Assembly (NCBI GenBank): GCA_014885115.2
Contig: WKLE02003368.1
Coordinates: 2,704 to 44,531, forward strand
Source: Asterionellopsis glacialis
Lineage: Eukaryota; Bacillariophyta; Plagiogrammaphyceae; Rhaphoneidales; Asterionellopsidaceae
Direction of reading: 5' to 3'
Length of the DNA stretch: 41,828 bases
Shown: positions 30,420-41,214 of the stretch, piece by piece
Layout: each line of letters opens with the position of its first letter
Numbering within the stretch: position 1 is the stretch's first letter
Notes under the pieces: model-generated
The model's input: the letters and a program-made list of their open reading frames with translations, nothing else
Database searches by the model: none
What the model was told of the DNA's origin: nothing
Made by a program: the position numbers and the translations under genes

Positions 30420-33400
30420 ATGGTGAAGGTTTTTTACGATCGGACCAGTCAGGCTCCGTATCTTAACAAACCGTCGTTAGGTCATCGAGGAGGTGACAGC
30501 GAACACGGTGATCATCATTCAAAACACGCATCGGCAGGTGATGGATCTCATCATGCATCATTTGCTCCAGTTGCAGGTGGTGAACAAGCTGATGCAGCTG
30601 CAGGATCGGTATTGCAACGAGTTAGTTCGTTTAGTTTACTTGGCGGTGGCGGAAACATCAACAAAACTAGACAGGCAAAAAATAACAAACATAACAACAC
30701 CGCTACAGATAGGAATCAATCACCAGATGATCTTCACAAGTCACCTTATCGCCATTCTTCCTTATCTAATGGGTTACCGCCCTCTATGCAATCACTGGAC
30801 TATCCCTACAGTAGTATGGCCAGTGAGGTTGTTCCAACATGGAGGCTGAAAGATCGGATGAAAACAGTCGGTGTTGGATTGATTATGGCATTAAATGTAG
30901 GAACAGATCCACCAGATGTTACCAAACCTCATCCTTGCGCAAAGCTACAATGTTGGATGGACCCAACATCAGTCAGCCGTGCCAAGGCAAAAGAAAAGAT
31001 TGGTGAACGACTGGAAATGCAATACGCCAAATGGCAACAACAACGAGCGGCTAAACCTTTGAAGTACAGAAGAGCATTAGACCCCACTGTAGATGACGTC
31101 CGATCACTTTGTTTGGGATTACGACGGCAGGCACGACACGAACGTATCCTTGTCCATTATAATGGTCATGGTGTACCGCGGCCCACTGCCAATGGTGAAA
31201 TTTGGGTATTCGATAAAATGCATACACAATACATACCTCTGTCAGTGACAGACTTGAGACAATGGATGGGAAAACCATCAATAGTTGTTCTTGATTGTAG
31301 CAGTGCTGGAATACTGATGCCATTCTTAACAACACCACTCGAAATGGTAGAAAATCATGATACACCACCATCGACACCACCACCACAACAACAGCAACCT
31401 CAAACCAATTCTCGTATGAGTTCTTTATCCTCCATGCAAGGGTCAAGTCATGGAGCTTCTCCGAACAATCCAATAGGTGGTAATGGTAGTGCGCCATCAC
31501 CATTGACACCAGAAGACATGGATAAGGCAGCAGCACAATGTGTCCGTGATACAATCGTACTATGTCCAACATCAGAAGGAGAGTGGCTCCCAATGCATCC
31601 TGAGTATCCTGCAGATATCTTTACATCATGTCTGACGACACCTATTCAAATGGCACTGCGATGGTTCGTACGGCGCAATCCTCAAAGTATGGGTAATTTC
31701 ATCATGGATCCTGATGCAGTGGATGCCATACCGGGACGTGCCAATGATCGGAAAACACCCCTTGGGGAGCTAAACTGGATTTTCACCGCTGTTACAGATT
31801 CGATTGCATGGAATGTCCTCCCAAAGCCCTTATTTTCTAGACTTTTCAGGCAAGATTTGTTAGTTGCTAGTATGTTTCGCAATTTTTTGCTTGCCGATCG
31901 AATCTTTCGAAGTCTCAACTGTACACCTCAATCCTACCCACCGTTGCCGCCTGGTGTTTGTGACCACCCACTTTGGCAGGCTTGGGATTTAGCATGTGAA
32001 ACGTGTCTTCATGGGTTAATTCGTGATGGGTGGCTTGGTAATAATGATATTCCTCCGGTTGTAGCTGCTGTAGGAGAAACGGCGACTGCTGAAAATGCGA
32101 CAAGTACCACTCCTACTACGACGCCAACGACCAGCCCGATTGTAGGGCCAAACGCTGGTACGAATTCTCAGCAACAGCAACAGCAGCAGTCAACGTTTGG
32201 GGGTGCAGCGGTATCTAAATCTGGTGCTCAGTATGTATCGTCGCCGTTCTTCTCGGAACAATTAACAGCTTTTGAAATATGGCTTGAATTTGCATCGATT
32301 CATAAGTATACACATCAGACATCGGATTTTTATGAATCTCCTGAACAGCTCCCGGTAGTTCTACAGGTATTGTTATCACAAGCACACCGTATACGTGCAT
32401 TGGTCTTGCTTCGGAGGTTCTTAGATTTAGGTCCATGGGCTGTCAATCTTGCCTTATCTCTCGGTATATTTCCGTACGTGATGAAGCTATTACAAAGCCC
32501 AGAGTATAAGCATGTATTGGTGGGTATCTGGGCGAAAATTTTGTCCTTTGATCCGTCGTGTCAAGTGGATTTGGTTAAGGATGGTGCCCTCCCCCATTTC
32601 ATCCATCATTTAAGTTGGGGGATCAATAAGGCTACTGTAGACATTGCTAGAAATTACAGTGATGCGGCAGAACAACGGACGATGGCGGCCTTCATACTGT
32701 CTGTGACATGTTTAGGATATCCACAAGGACAGGCGGCATCGTTGCGGCAAAATCTACACGGTAGTTGCTGTGCATTATTTTCCCAATTAGAAGCAGCTGA
32801 AAAGGCAGAGTTGACATCATCAATGCCAGAAGATGGGGACCCAAACGTTCATCTAAGTACGAAAACCACTGCGTCAGAGACGATTTTTTCACCAGCATTT
32901 CGACTTTGGTTATGTATCTGTATTGGAAACTTAGTAAAGGATAACCCGCATGCCCAAGTAGAAGCGTATGGTTCTGGTGCTCATGTTCGTCTCTTTGCCC
33001 GCATTAAAGATAAAAGTCCTGATGTAAGAGCTGCCGCTTGCTATGCACTTGGATGTTTGCTTGGTTCGGCACAACAACAACAGCAGCAGCAGCAAGTAGG
33101 ACAAGAAAGTGAAATGTCTGGCGGTTCCGATATGATAATGCAAGCAATTACCCCGGCACCTGGAAGTCTCCAGCCTATCGGTGCCCAAGGACTTGTGCCT
33201 CCTCGTTTGCTGAGTTCGACGGGGCAACCAATGAATATGATACCGACAAATACTCTTCCGGCTGGTCCAATGAGATTACAGCCAATGCAACCAATGCAAT
33301 CAATGCAACCCACATTTGCACCACAGAACCCTACCTCACAGTGGAACACCCAATCAGGTCAGCCATTAGCAGGACAACCGTTGCATCCGCAGCCACTGAT

Positions 33401-35845
33401 TCAACCACAAGCTTTCAAAGCGCAACCCATGCCATATAACCAAACCATGTCACCGCATTCGGGGTCTTTCGTCAACATGCCTGGCAGCGACCAAGCATAT
33501 GCCTCACAAGTACAACCATCGCCGCTGCTTAACCCGCAGTTAGGTGCCAGTAGATCCACCGAAATACCTTCCGTGTTTGAGGATCGTGCTCGTCTCGACC
33601 TGGACTTGGCCGTACTAGAGGTCTTGATAAAGGCTTCAGAGGATTCAAGTCCTCTAGTGCGCTACGAAGCTACCATGGCTACTGCATGTGCTGTAGGAAA
33701 GTACCTAGCTGCCTTTGCTGCTGTAGCAGAGGAGCTGGCAACTGCACCGAATGCTAGCAGAGCGAGAAAAGTTATCAATATAGACATCCCCAAGGACACT
33801 GATAAATCAAACGTACAGGCAAGTCTCATTCCTTTTCCACCTGGAGTAGAAGGAGAAATCATAGATAAATTTTCCAACATTTGGAAAGAACTCCGATCGC
33901 TTCAGCATAATGACCTCCACCCTGCTGTTGTCAGTGAAGCCAACAAAGTAGTCAGTGTTGTTCATGATCACATTTTGAGCCTTAAACTAGAAATTGCAGA
34001 GAACGAAAGAAACGAGAAGCATTCGGGAAATGTAAGAAGAAGAAAGTCTGAAAACTTGACTGCAGACCAAGTTCATTCAGGGAGCCGCACTAATTCCGAC
34101 GCTGGTCTTGGAGCACTTCTATCTCCAAGAATAACTGCCGCATCTATCTCCGCCGGCATGAATAATCTGGAATCTTCCCGCAATTTACCTGGCGAAATGG
34201 ACACTTCGCAAAGAAGCAGACAATCGCAGGGCGCTGATAATGAAGTGCCCCTGCGTCGCATTGCTTCCGACTACATGTCACTGCTGCGACCAAGCTCTTC
34301 TCCGGAAAGGAAAGCACCTGCTTCAACCGTCGCGTTTAAGACTCCACCAGTATCAGATCAATTTAAAATTGAGTATATTCTGCCAAAATCAACGTTTTTC
34401 GAATGGAAACGGGATTCATTTGGAGTTTTCGATGATGACACCATGAAGCTGGATAACCTCAGTCCAGAAGGAGCTGTGCATGCTTATCGAGAACGGCGGA
34501 ACATGAATATGCATAAAATGAGTAGAAGGCTAGGCGAACGTTATTCAATTCTTGCTCCAAAGCCACCGCAGCCTAAGAAACAAACAGGTTTGTTTATGGA
34601 CGAGGAAGTCAATGCTGCAGCCGAAGCCAAATCGACATCTCGAAAGCGAGAGCTCGAACTAAGGCAAAGTGCACTTCTAATAAACGAAGGTTTTGACAGG
34701 ACTTCCATGTTGAAATTCCACCCATATGAAGATGTTCTCGTTGTTGCAAGTGGGAGTGATGGCATATCCGTATGGGACTTAGATGCATCCATACGTGGGT
34801 CTAATTTTCAGAACCAGAACCCAAAGGGTTCTCGTATGACATCGACACATTGGATAAACGAAATGTCGTCAAGCTTGTTTCTAGTCGGTAGTGACGACGG
34901 GTCTGTTCGCATTTGGGACGGTTTGCTTGAAAACAACGGCAAAGCGAGTACGGAGCTTCCTGCGCTTTGTTCTGCTTTCTTTGCTGTACCCGACTTAGTT
35001 GCTGGTGCTAGAGGAAGCGGTCTAGTAACTGAATGGCAACCATTTAGTGGCAGATTAATCGCTGGTGGCAACTGTGATTCAGTACACTGCTGGGATCTAG
35101 GTTCCGAACAGCGGGTGGCAACTTTCGAAAGGAAAAGTAATGCTTGCATAACTACTCTTACTACTGCATGGGACTACGACCCTTACGGTCAAGCTTTTGC
35201 GTCTGAAGGATACCGAGGCTTTGGACCAGATATTGTAGTCGCTGGTTACAGTGATGGCTGCATGAAAGTCTTTGATATCCGTGTCAAGAGTCCTTTTGCG
35301 AATATGAGTCCGTCGGATAATTTTAGCCCAAGAAGAGGTGGACGGAAGAGAGCCCCCCCTAAAGATTTTGCAGAACACAAAAGCTGGATAGTCGATACAT
35401 CGTTTACTAATTTTGGAGGCAGATCTGAAGTACGTATTATGTTTCAAATAGATATGGAAGAGTCCATTGCTATTTCACTTTGATCGCTGAATGTTTTCCC
35501 CTCTCTTGCTCTCAGATCATTTCAGGTAGTGTTGGAGGCGAGGTCAAGGCATGGGATCTGAGAATGTCGTCTTCGCTTAGAACACTTGAAGTCCAGAGGA
35601 GTCCGTTGACAGCGTTGGCCACTCATTCAAAGATCCCGATGATTGCTAGTGGGTCACATGCGCAGTTTATTAAGGTTTTGACTCTAGATGGTGATGCGCT
35701 GCAGGTCATGAGATATCACGAAAAGAAATCGGGGCACCGAATTGGCCCTGTAAGTTGCCTAGAATTCCATCCACACAAACCATTGCTCGCGGCAGGAGCA
35801 ACAGATTGCAACATAGGTATTTACTCCCCTAAAAAAGATATTTAA
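30420..35845 (+). CDS. RAPTOR: Regulatory-associated protein of TOR (RAPTOR)
   Basis: RAPTOR is the TORC1 scaffold that presents substrates to the TOR kinase and links it to nutrient state, in the cytoplasm and on lysosome or vacuole membranes. The exons are 30420-35429 and 35516-35845, with an 86-base intron (GTACGT...CTCTCAG), giving 1779 residues. After a His/Gly/Gln-rich leader (1-135) comes the RAPTOR N-terminal caspase-like domain (about 137-306): HYNGHGVPRPTANGEIW with H246 and H250, and VLDCSSAG with C293. HEAT repeats cover about 610-880 and 1057-1100. They are split by a Gln/Met/Pro-rich linker with PMQPMQSMQP near 950. Seven-blade WD40 material begins near 1430 (GISVWDL, SVRIWDG, VHCWDLG, GEVKAWDL) and runs to the end. 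The last exon supplies the final blades, which confirms the splice. The size is above the roughly 1330 residues of animal RAPTOR owing to low-complexity inserts. Confidence 0.97.
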
Positions 35846-35963
35846 AAACAATTTTTGTGACAAGTGTAGGTACTAGTACCAATGGAGTTTGTTTGACGAC
35901 CCAAATCAGAGAAATAGCATTATCTATTTTCATAGTCTTACAAACGAGAAAGTTTCTATAAAT

Positions 35964-37370
35964 CTATAATAAATTGTAGCCGATAGGTTCGGGGTTTGCT
36001 GTTATTAGCCGAAAAATAGTGGTTATGTCAGCATCAAACGATGCTGCTACAAGGTAGGGGTACAAATGAGTCTTTGCGTCTTGAGTATTCAAGGCTCCAG
36101 GCCAGGCCATAGTCAAATCTTCTAGACCTTCATCCCATTTGACACAAAATTTGATAGCCATAACTAATGGTAAATGTCCACCATTTCTTGTAGCAATGCG
36201 GGCTGTTTCCGGTGCTGGTTCTAGCATTATACACAGCGCGTCTCTATTCACTGAGGGTAGTTGAATGACATGGTGCAAAGGTATCAATCCGTCGTCGTCT
36301 CTTTCCGTCAATGCTTCAGGAAACACCGCAGTAGCGCAACGTAAGAGATCAGTAAGTGGTCCTTCTTTAATGGAAGCTATGGCATGTAAGACACAGGAAC
36401 CTTTGATATCTGGGCCGTCTTGTGCATGACGCTTCCAAGCAGCAACGACTAGACAAATACTTTTCCTCCAAAGATCTAGTGCACAGGAGTCACTTCCTGC
36501 ATAATGGGACCCCTCACCTTCAACAGCGTTGTTGTTATAATCGTCAAGAACACGTGTGACAAGATTTCTCATTTCTAGAACTTGTTCTGGGCCGTGTGGA
36601 GCAGAATGATCGAAATCATATTCTTCCCATAATGCGATGAGAGGACATGGGATCTTCTGGTTAAATCTTTCATTTTCTGCTGCGTCGTGTTTGTACCAGT
36701 ATGGCTCTCCGCCTGTTATAGGTGCTATCCAGAGACCGACTCTACCTATTCGGTGATGATATTCTATGCAAGAAAGGAGGACTTGTATCGTTTCAAAACA
36801 AGCGTCAAGCTTGCAAGCAAAGTAAAGAGGTGACTGAGGTGCGATGGCAGTGTTGATTTTAACTCTCCCTGCTGTGCTCTTTTCCACGCTTATAGCTGCA
36901 TTTGTGAGCACCCGAATCAAATCCACGTCGCATTTGAATAGGCATGCATAATGAAGAGGCGTGTAACCACTCTCGTCTTGGACCATGGAGGCATGTGGGT
37001 TGCAACCTAAAAGAGCCCTAGCCACATAATCAGGACAACCTTGATTGAACATAGCAAGATGCAGGGCGGTACGCCCTGAATCTTGAGTTATGCAACATGT
37101 CTCTTCCGGGTGTTGTTCACAACGATCTAACACTCCCACCCAATTTCGATCCCAAGTGAGTGACAAAAGGTTGCAGTTCCGTCGATTGACGGACTTGTAT
37201 TCCGGTATATTGTTGTACTTGAAGGTATTGCAAACGTCGCTATCCTGCTGAGGTACAACCAATAAAGCAGCTCTTGATGCTTCTTGCTCTTCAAGCTGAT
37301 TTTCATGTGCTAAACTGCATATTTGCCAACAACAGGAGGAATCATCGACTCCTTGTTCAAACAAGCACAT
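35964..37370 (-). CDS. Ankyrin-repeat protein
   Basis: A single exon encodes 468 residues from ATG 37370. An N-terminal Cys/Glu-rich part (1-70) precedes a Trp-rich helix (WDRNWVGVLDRCEQHPEE, about 73-90). Ankyrin units follow: GRTALHLAMFNQG (99-111), GYTPLHYACLF (135-145), SPLYFACKL (180-188), then, after a long linker (about 205-330), GLIPLHHVIQLP and GHLPLVMAIKF. The ALLGCNPHA type of helix-turn between units is one I associate with large ankyrin families of diatoms. The role is binding of unknown partners. No catalytic domain is visible. Its stop is only 118 bases from the RAPTOR stop on the other strand, so the 3' UTRs probably overlap. Confidence 0.82.
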   Translation of the reverse strand: MCLFEQGVDDSSCCWQICSLAHENQLEEQEASRAALLVVPQQDSDVCNTFKYNNIPEYKSVNRRNCNLLSLTWDRNWVGVLDRCEQHPEETCCITQDSGRTALHLAMFNQGCPDYVARALLGCNPHASMVQDESGYTPLHYACLFKCDVDLIRVLTNAAISVEKSTAGRVKINTAIAPQSPLYFACKLDACFETIQVLLSCIEYHHRIGRVGLWIAPITGGEPYWYKHDAAENERFNQKIPCPLIALWEEYDFDHSAPHGPEQVLEMRNLVTRVLDDYNNNAVEGEGSHYAGSDSCALDLWRKSICLVVAAWKRHAQDGPDIKGSCVLHAIASIKEGPLTDLLRCATAVFPEALTERDDDGLIPLHHVIQLPSVNRDALCIMLEPAPETARIATRNGGHLPLVMAIKFCVKWDEGLEDLTMAWPGALNTQDAKTHLYPYLVAASFDADITTIFRLITANPEPIGYNLL

Positions 37371-37599
37371 CGTCTATTTTTTATAATATAATATAAATTG
37401 GCGGTCGATGTAACACTTTTTTTAGAGTACAGTAAGTCTACATTAGCCAACTAATACCTGGTATCAACAATACCTGGTACACCATACTGTACCAGATGCC
37501 CTTCAAGGCCAAAATACACCTGTTGATCCTAAAACGAAATTCGGCAGACCTAAGATATTACACCGTTTTTTTGTTTTGAGTACTAAAGAGAACGAATAT

Positions 37600-37625
37600 C
37601 AGGTACACAATGTATTGTGTACCTG
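37600..37625. repeat. 26-bp near-perfect palindrome
   Basis: CAGGTACACAAT (37600-37611) and ATTGTGTACCTG (37614-37625) are exact reverse complements separated by only two bases. The arm begins with the AGGTAC word shared with other intergenic palindromes of the window. Confidence 0.93.
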
Positions 37626-38358
37626 GTACGATTAAATTATATCACTCGTACCAGTTACTGTAACTCTAAACGTACCTTACAGTGGACTAGAGATTGTTTT
37701 TGTACTGTCAATATATTTTATAGTGATTCTAGATGTACGAATAAACAAACGGACCTATAGAGTTTTCCAAAAAACGAAAAAAATATATAGGCTTAAATGT
37801 AGTCCCAACTATGGCAAGTTTACCGTACAATTACTGTACACTTGTCGGCAATGTGCCAAAACTGCTTCGAATTTCTGAATACTACTACTACTAACGATTG
37901 CTTGATAGATGTGGATCATCCCTTCTATAACATGTTATCTGGTACTACTCTTCAAGCAGCAGTAAGACTATCTACCTAATCAATCAAGTGAAGTGTCTAG
38001 TGAGTTCCGCCAAGAAATTTCCTCTCTCCTACTGTAGGGTTCACTGAATAATTTATTAACATCATTATTGAGAATCGCATAATTACCTAAAAACGCATGA
38101 TGCATAAAAATTCAAGCATTATACCAATTAACAAAGAACATATTTTATATATATATTTTCAACGGAAGGAGCATTTTATAATGTAGGTGAAGTGAAAATG
38201 CAAATATTATGCTACTAATTGATAAGTTCCTGTTTCAGAGTAGCTCATTCTGTCTATTTTACATGTAGTATCTATTCAACAAGACGTAAAATTGATATAT
38301 AAATAACATAATAAAATAACTGTATTCATATATAAAAATCCTTTCAAAGCATTTTATT

Positions 38359-38401
38359 GGACCATCCGCCGGTATTAGTACAATACAGTACCGGATGGTC
38401 C
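38359..38401. repeat. 43-bp inverted repeat
   Basis: GGACCATCCG (38359-38368) pairs exactly with CGGATGGTCC (38392-38401). The spacer carries CCGGTA and TACCGG words that can extend the pairing with a one-base offset. No coding is visible in or around it. Confidence 0.88.
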
Positions 38402-39290
38402 TTGAAAATCTAAATTGTTCAAACAGTAGGAAGGTCCTCCATATTATAACACATTACTTATTGAAAATTCATTTTTTTTATATTATAATGTTTTCGATAT
38501 TGTTTTCTGAGGTCCTTAGGTCCGCCTAGTTAGTCGTTTTCGGTACTTGTCCATAAGCAGATGCAAGGAACACCCTACCAGGTACGATCGATGCTATCAT
38601 CTCTTCCGTGTCACACTGTACCAAACCGCTGTGTCATGCCTGTGCATTCTTGTGTCATGTCTCATGTCATCCGTCGACATGTATTTACCAGCCTTCCGGG
38701 TAGGTCCTACTGAACGAAAATACAACGCAAGTTCCGTGGTATTTTATGGAAGTATTTTGTCATCAACTTACTAATACATTCATCGGTGATTTTAGGCAGA
38801 AACGAACCCTTGGTAGTAGATACGGTACATAGAATTATTTTTGACTTTCGGCACTCCAGATTGTCTTCGTAGAGTACTGTAGTCGAATACCTATATAATT
38901 TTTATCACAGCAGTACTTAATACCTCTAAGTAAATAACATGAGGTACATGGTCACGGAGTTTACTCCGTAACGCTTGTTTAGACCTGGTACAAAACTATT
39001 TTTGGCTCCGAGAACGGACTACTCACAGACAATCCTCTCAGTACAAACCACGCAGAATCTACTCATTCGACTCATTCGAATCAAAAAGAGAAAAATGAGA
39101 TATTTCACATCCTGCAGAGAACGCAAAATTAACTTCGATCGCGACAATCGATGCTACAATGCTGATCCTCTACGATGTCACAAACTTAGTTGACAGCACA
39201 ACAAGACACTCAGACTGTACTGGTTCTACACAAGTGTTACAGAGAGGGTCAATAGTAAACTCTGTGGGAATAGTAGAACTTAGGTTGTTG

Positions 39291-40079
39291 GTGTGATCAA
39301 GAACTCTGATTTATCCTGGTCATTTACTGTCTGCATTAGCTGTTTTCCCAGTCAAAAGGACCAGGAAAAGGGATTATGAACATTCAGAACAGATGTACAT
39401 GTATGTACAATCTGTTATTGTCACTTGTGGTGCATGTTCAGAATGACCTTTTCCCGGTCCTAAAAGACCAAGGATTGCTTAGGTTTTTCCTGTAACTTTT
39501 GTACCGGAACAAACCACGGGAACTCCCCTCAGAATTCTAGCAGACAAACTGATGTCAGTCCATTAAGAAAACCAACCAAGAGGGAACCCAAAGGTAGGAC
39601 ACAGAATAAGAACAAAGGTAGAACCAGAGCCACATGCATCCCTCACAAAGAATCGTACAATACATGCTAAGCATGCACTGTTGCACCCTGTCAACAATGA
39701 CAGAACAACGCATGATAGCAATGTAACAGTAAATTCTTTTGTACTCTCCTCTTCCTATTATGTGTTTTTTGTATGATTAAAGCATCTGGTGAATTGTTGA
39801 TATCCAAAAATTCATGAAAAAAATGTTTCATCTATTTTTGTACGCACTCATCCAAAGCTATTTTATCATGATTTTGTCTGTCATGTTACATTTGGTGCCT
39901 TCATTTGAACAGCATTATTTAGTTTTGATATTACACTAACATTCATATTTTTTGATAATTTTTTGGAACAATCCACAGGTGGTACCATTAGTCTAATTAG
40001 GAGAAATAAAACATGGATTTTGGAAACACAAAAATTAGTCAAAAATATACTCTAGAAGACAAATCAAGTATTCTCCTTT
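39291..40079. other. Low-GC intergenic DNA with inverted repeats, no gene
   Basis: No open frame here is protein-like. The left end contains the nested inverted repeat at 39316-39460. From about 39720 the G+C drops to roughly 30 percent by line counting and stays low to about 40620. Confidence 0.55.
39316..39460. repeat. Nested imperfect inverted repeat (about 100-145 bp)
   Basis: The outer arms GGACCAGGAAAAGG (39360-39373) and CCTTTTCCCGGTCC (39447-39460) pair with one mismatch. Inside, CATTCAGAAC (39383-39392) faces GTTCAGAATG (39436-39445), and ACAGAT (39391-39396) faces ATCTGT (39412-39417). A further TCCTGGTC at 39316-39323 can alternatively pair with GACCAGGA (39361-39368). A related CCCAGTCAAAA...GACCGGGAAAA word recurs at about 40800-40823. 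It resembles a MITE or foldback element. No flanking duplication was established. Confidence 0.7.
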
Positions 40080-40620
40080 GACAACAATCAACCTACAAGA
40101 ATATCACTTCAGTGTATCTCATTCCATAACAGTTCAAAGAATTTCATTGATTTTAGCAGAATCTGAAGTACTACAAGCCAAATATTAGCATGGCAGAAGA
40201 TATTGTATTGATTTATTTCCATTGAAATGAATAATCACTTCATGCATTTTGTGTGCTTGTTATGACAACAATCAACCCCAACTTACATTAATTCCAGGAT
40301 GAAAAACACAATGATAGTTTTTGATTATGACATTATTTAGCAGATTGTAGATTATGGTGGATGAATTCTACAATTTAAAAAAGGATATTGGTGATAACGT
40401 GAGCAAAGAAAACTATATTTTCAACTTTTCATGCTCCTACAAAAGACAACAATCAACCCTAATAGACTTTCATTCTCTAAGACACCAAATTAAATATAAT
40501 CTTTTAAATTATACTATTAAATCTAGTTTTTCAAGTTAAGCTAATCTAAATCTAAAAATAAAATGGTGTTGATGTAGTGATCATGGTTTCCTGTTAATTT
40601 GCATTACATCATTTTTGTCT
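40080..40620. repeat. Degenerate tandem array, step about 182 bp, very AT-rich
   Basis: The exact 14-base word GACAACAATCAACC occurs at 40080, 40264 and 40445 (steps of 184 and 181). Between the first two units other words keep register: TTTAGCAGA at offset 72 in both, and GATATTG at offsets 119 and 120. The third unit is more diverged. G+C is roughly 29 percent here. No coding is visible. This is consistent with an eroded satellite-like repeat. Confidence 0.65.
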
Positions 40621-40890
40621 TCCAGAAAATTTGAACAAGTAGCACTCCTTGTCTTTGATTACGAAGTCCACCTCAACACTCCTCTCATTTTTGATAAACC
40701 ACAACAGGTGACAGCACTCCAAAAATTCCCAGTAAATAAATCATTTCTAAGAAAAGTGCCTTCAAATCTACCTGGTAGGTCTCTTATAGTACCAAAATCC
40801 CCAGTCAAAAATGACCGGGAAAATTCCATGTGAAAATATGAAGTTATGACCAGTTTTGGATGTGTTTTTTGTAAAATTGTAACTGTCACT

Positions 40891-41214
40891 TTAGGGTATG
40901 GTGGGTGGCTTGATCTGGACCTGTGGTTGGTTTTCCTGGTTTGGGGGTTCCATGGAGGGTTCAGGGGGGGGATGATGCAGGTATGTTACTACTTCTTGCT
41001 TGTGTGGTGGTGATTTCTTGTCCCACCACATTTCAAAGTAGTCTTCCTATTCTTCTTCTTGTCCTTGAGGCATCCATGTTTTATTTGTGGCTACTTTAGG
41101 CTCTAAAGCTTTTAGGGAGGCTGCATTAAATGCTTGTGAGAAAGAATTTCTGTAGCCATGTGATTTGTGGAGATGTTGACCTTTTCTTGGATTTGTGTAA
41201 TCTTGGTTATTCAT
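40891..41214 (-). pseudogene. Stop-interrupted minus-strand reading frame, protein-like
   Basis: From ATG 41214 the minus strand reads 107 residues to TAA (40893-40891) with a single in-frame TAG at 41049-41047 (codon 56). Both halves look like protein. The first has KGQHLHKSHGYRNSFSQAF and NKTWMPQGQEEE; the second continues without a frame change as EDYFEMWWDKKSPPHKQE and ends in a Pro/Gln-rich tail. Each half is under 60 codons. It may be the remains of a gene or transposable element, a selenocysteine-free read-through case, or a sequencing error. No family was recognised. Confidence 0.4.

Larger units (their letters stand above)
37371..39290. other. Intergenic region, AT-rich, palindromes, no gene
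   Basis: No supported gene. It starts with the ankyrin gene's upstream DNA. TACCTGGTA and TACCTGGTAC (37455-37480) are followed by the palindromes at 37600-37625 and 38359-38401. The stretch from about 38041 to 38340 is very AT-rich, roughly a quarter G+C by line counting, with an ATATATATAT tract near 38150. A short palindrome (ACGGAGT/ACTCCGT) lies at 38954-38969. Tandem CTCATTCGA copies lie at 39062-39079. Confidence 0.55.

Noticed and set aside
31051..31593. 180-codon minus-strand frame inside RAPTOR
   Set aside because: Antisense shadow of the caspase-like domain, which is unmistakable on the plus strand.
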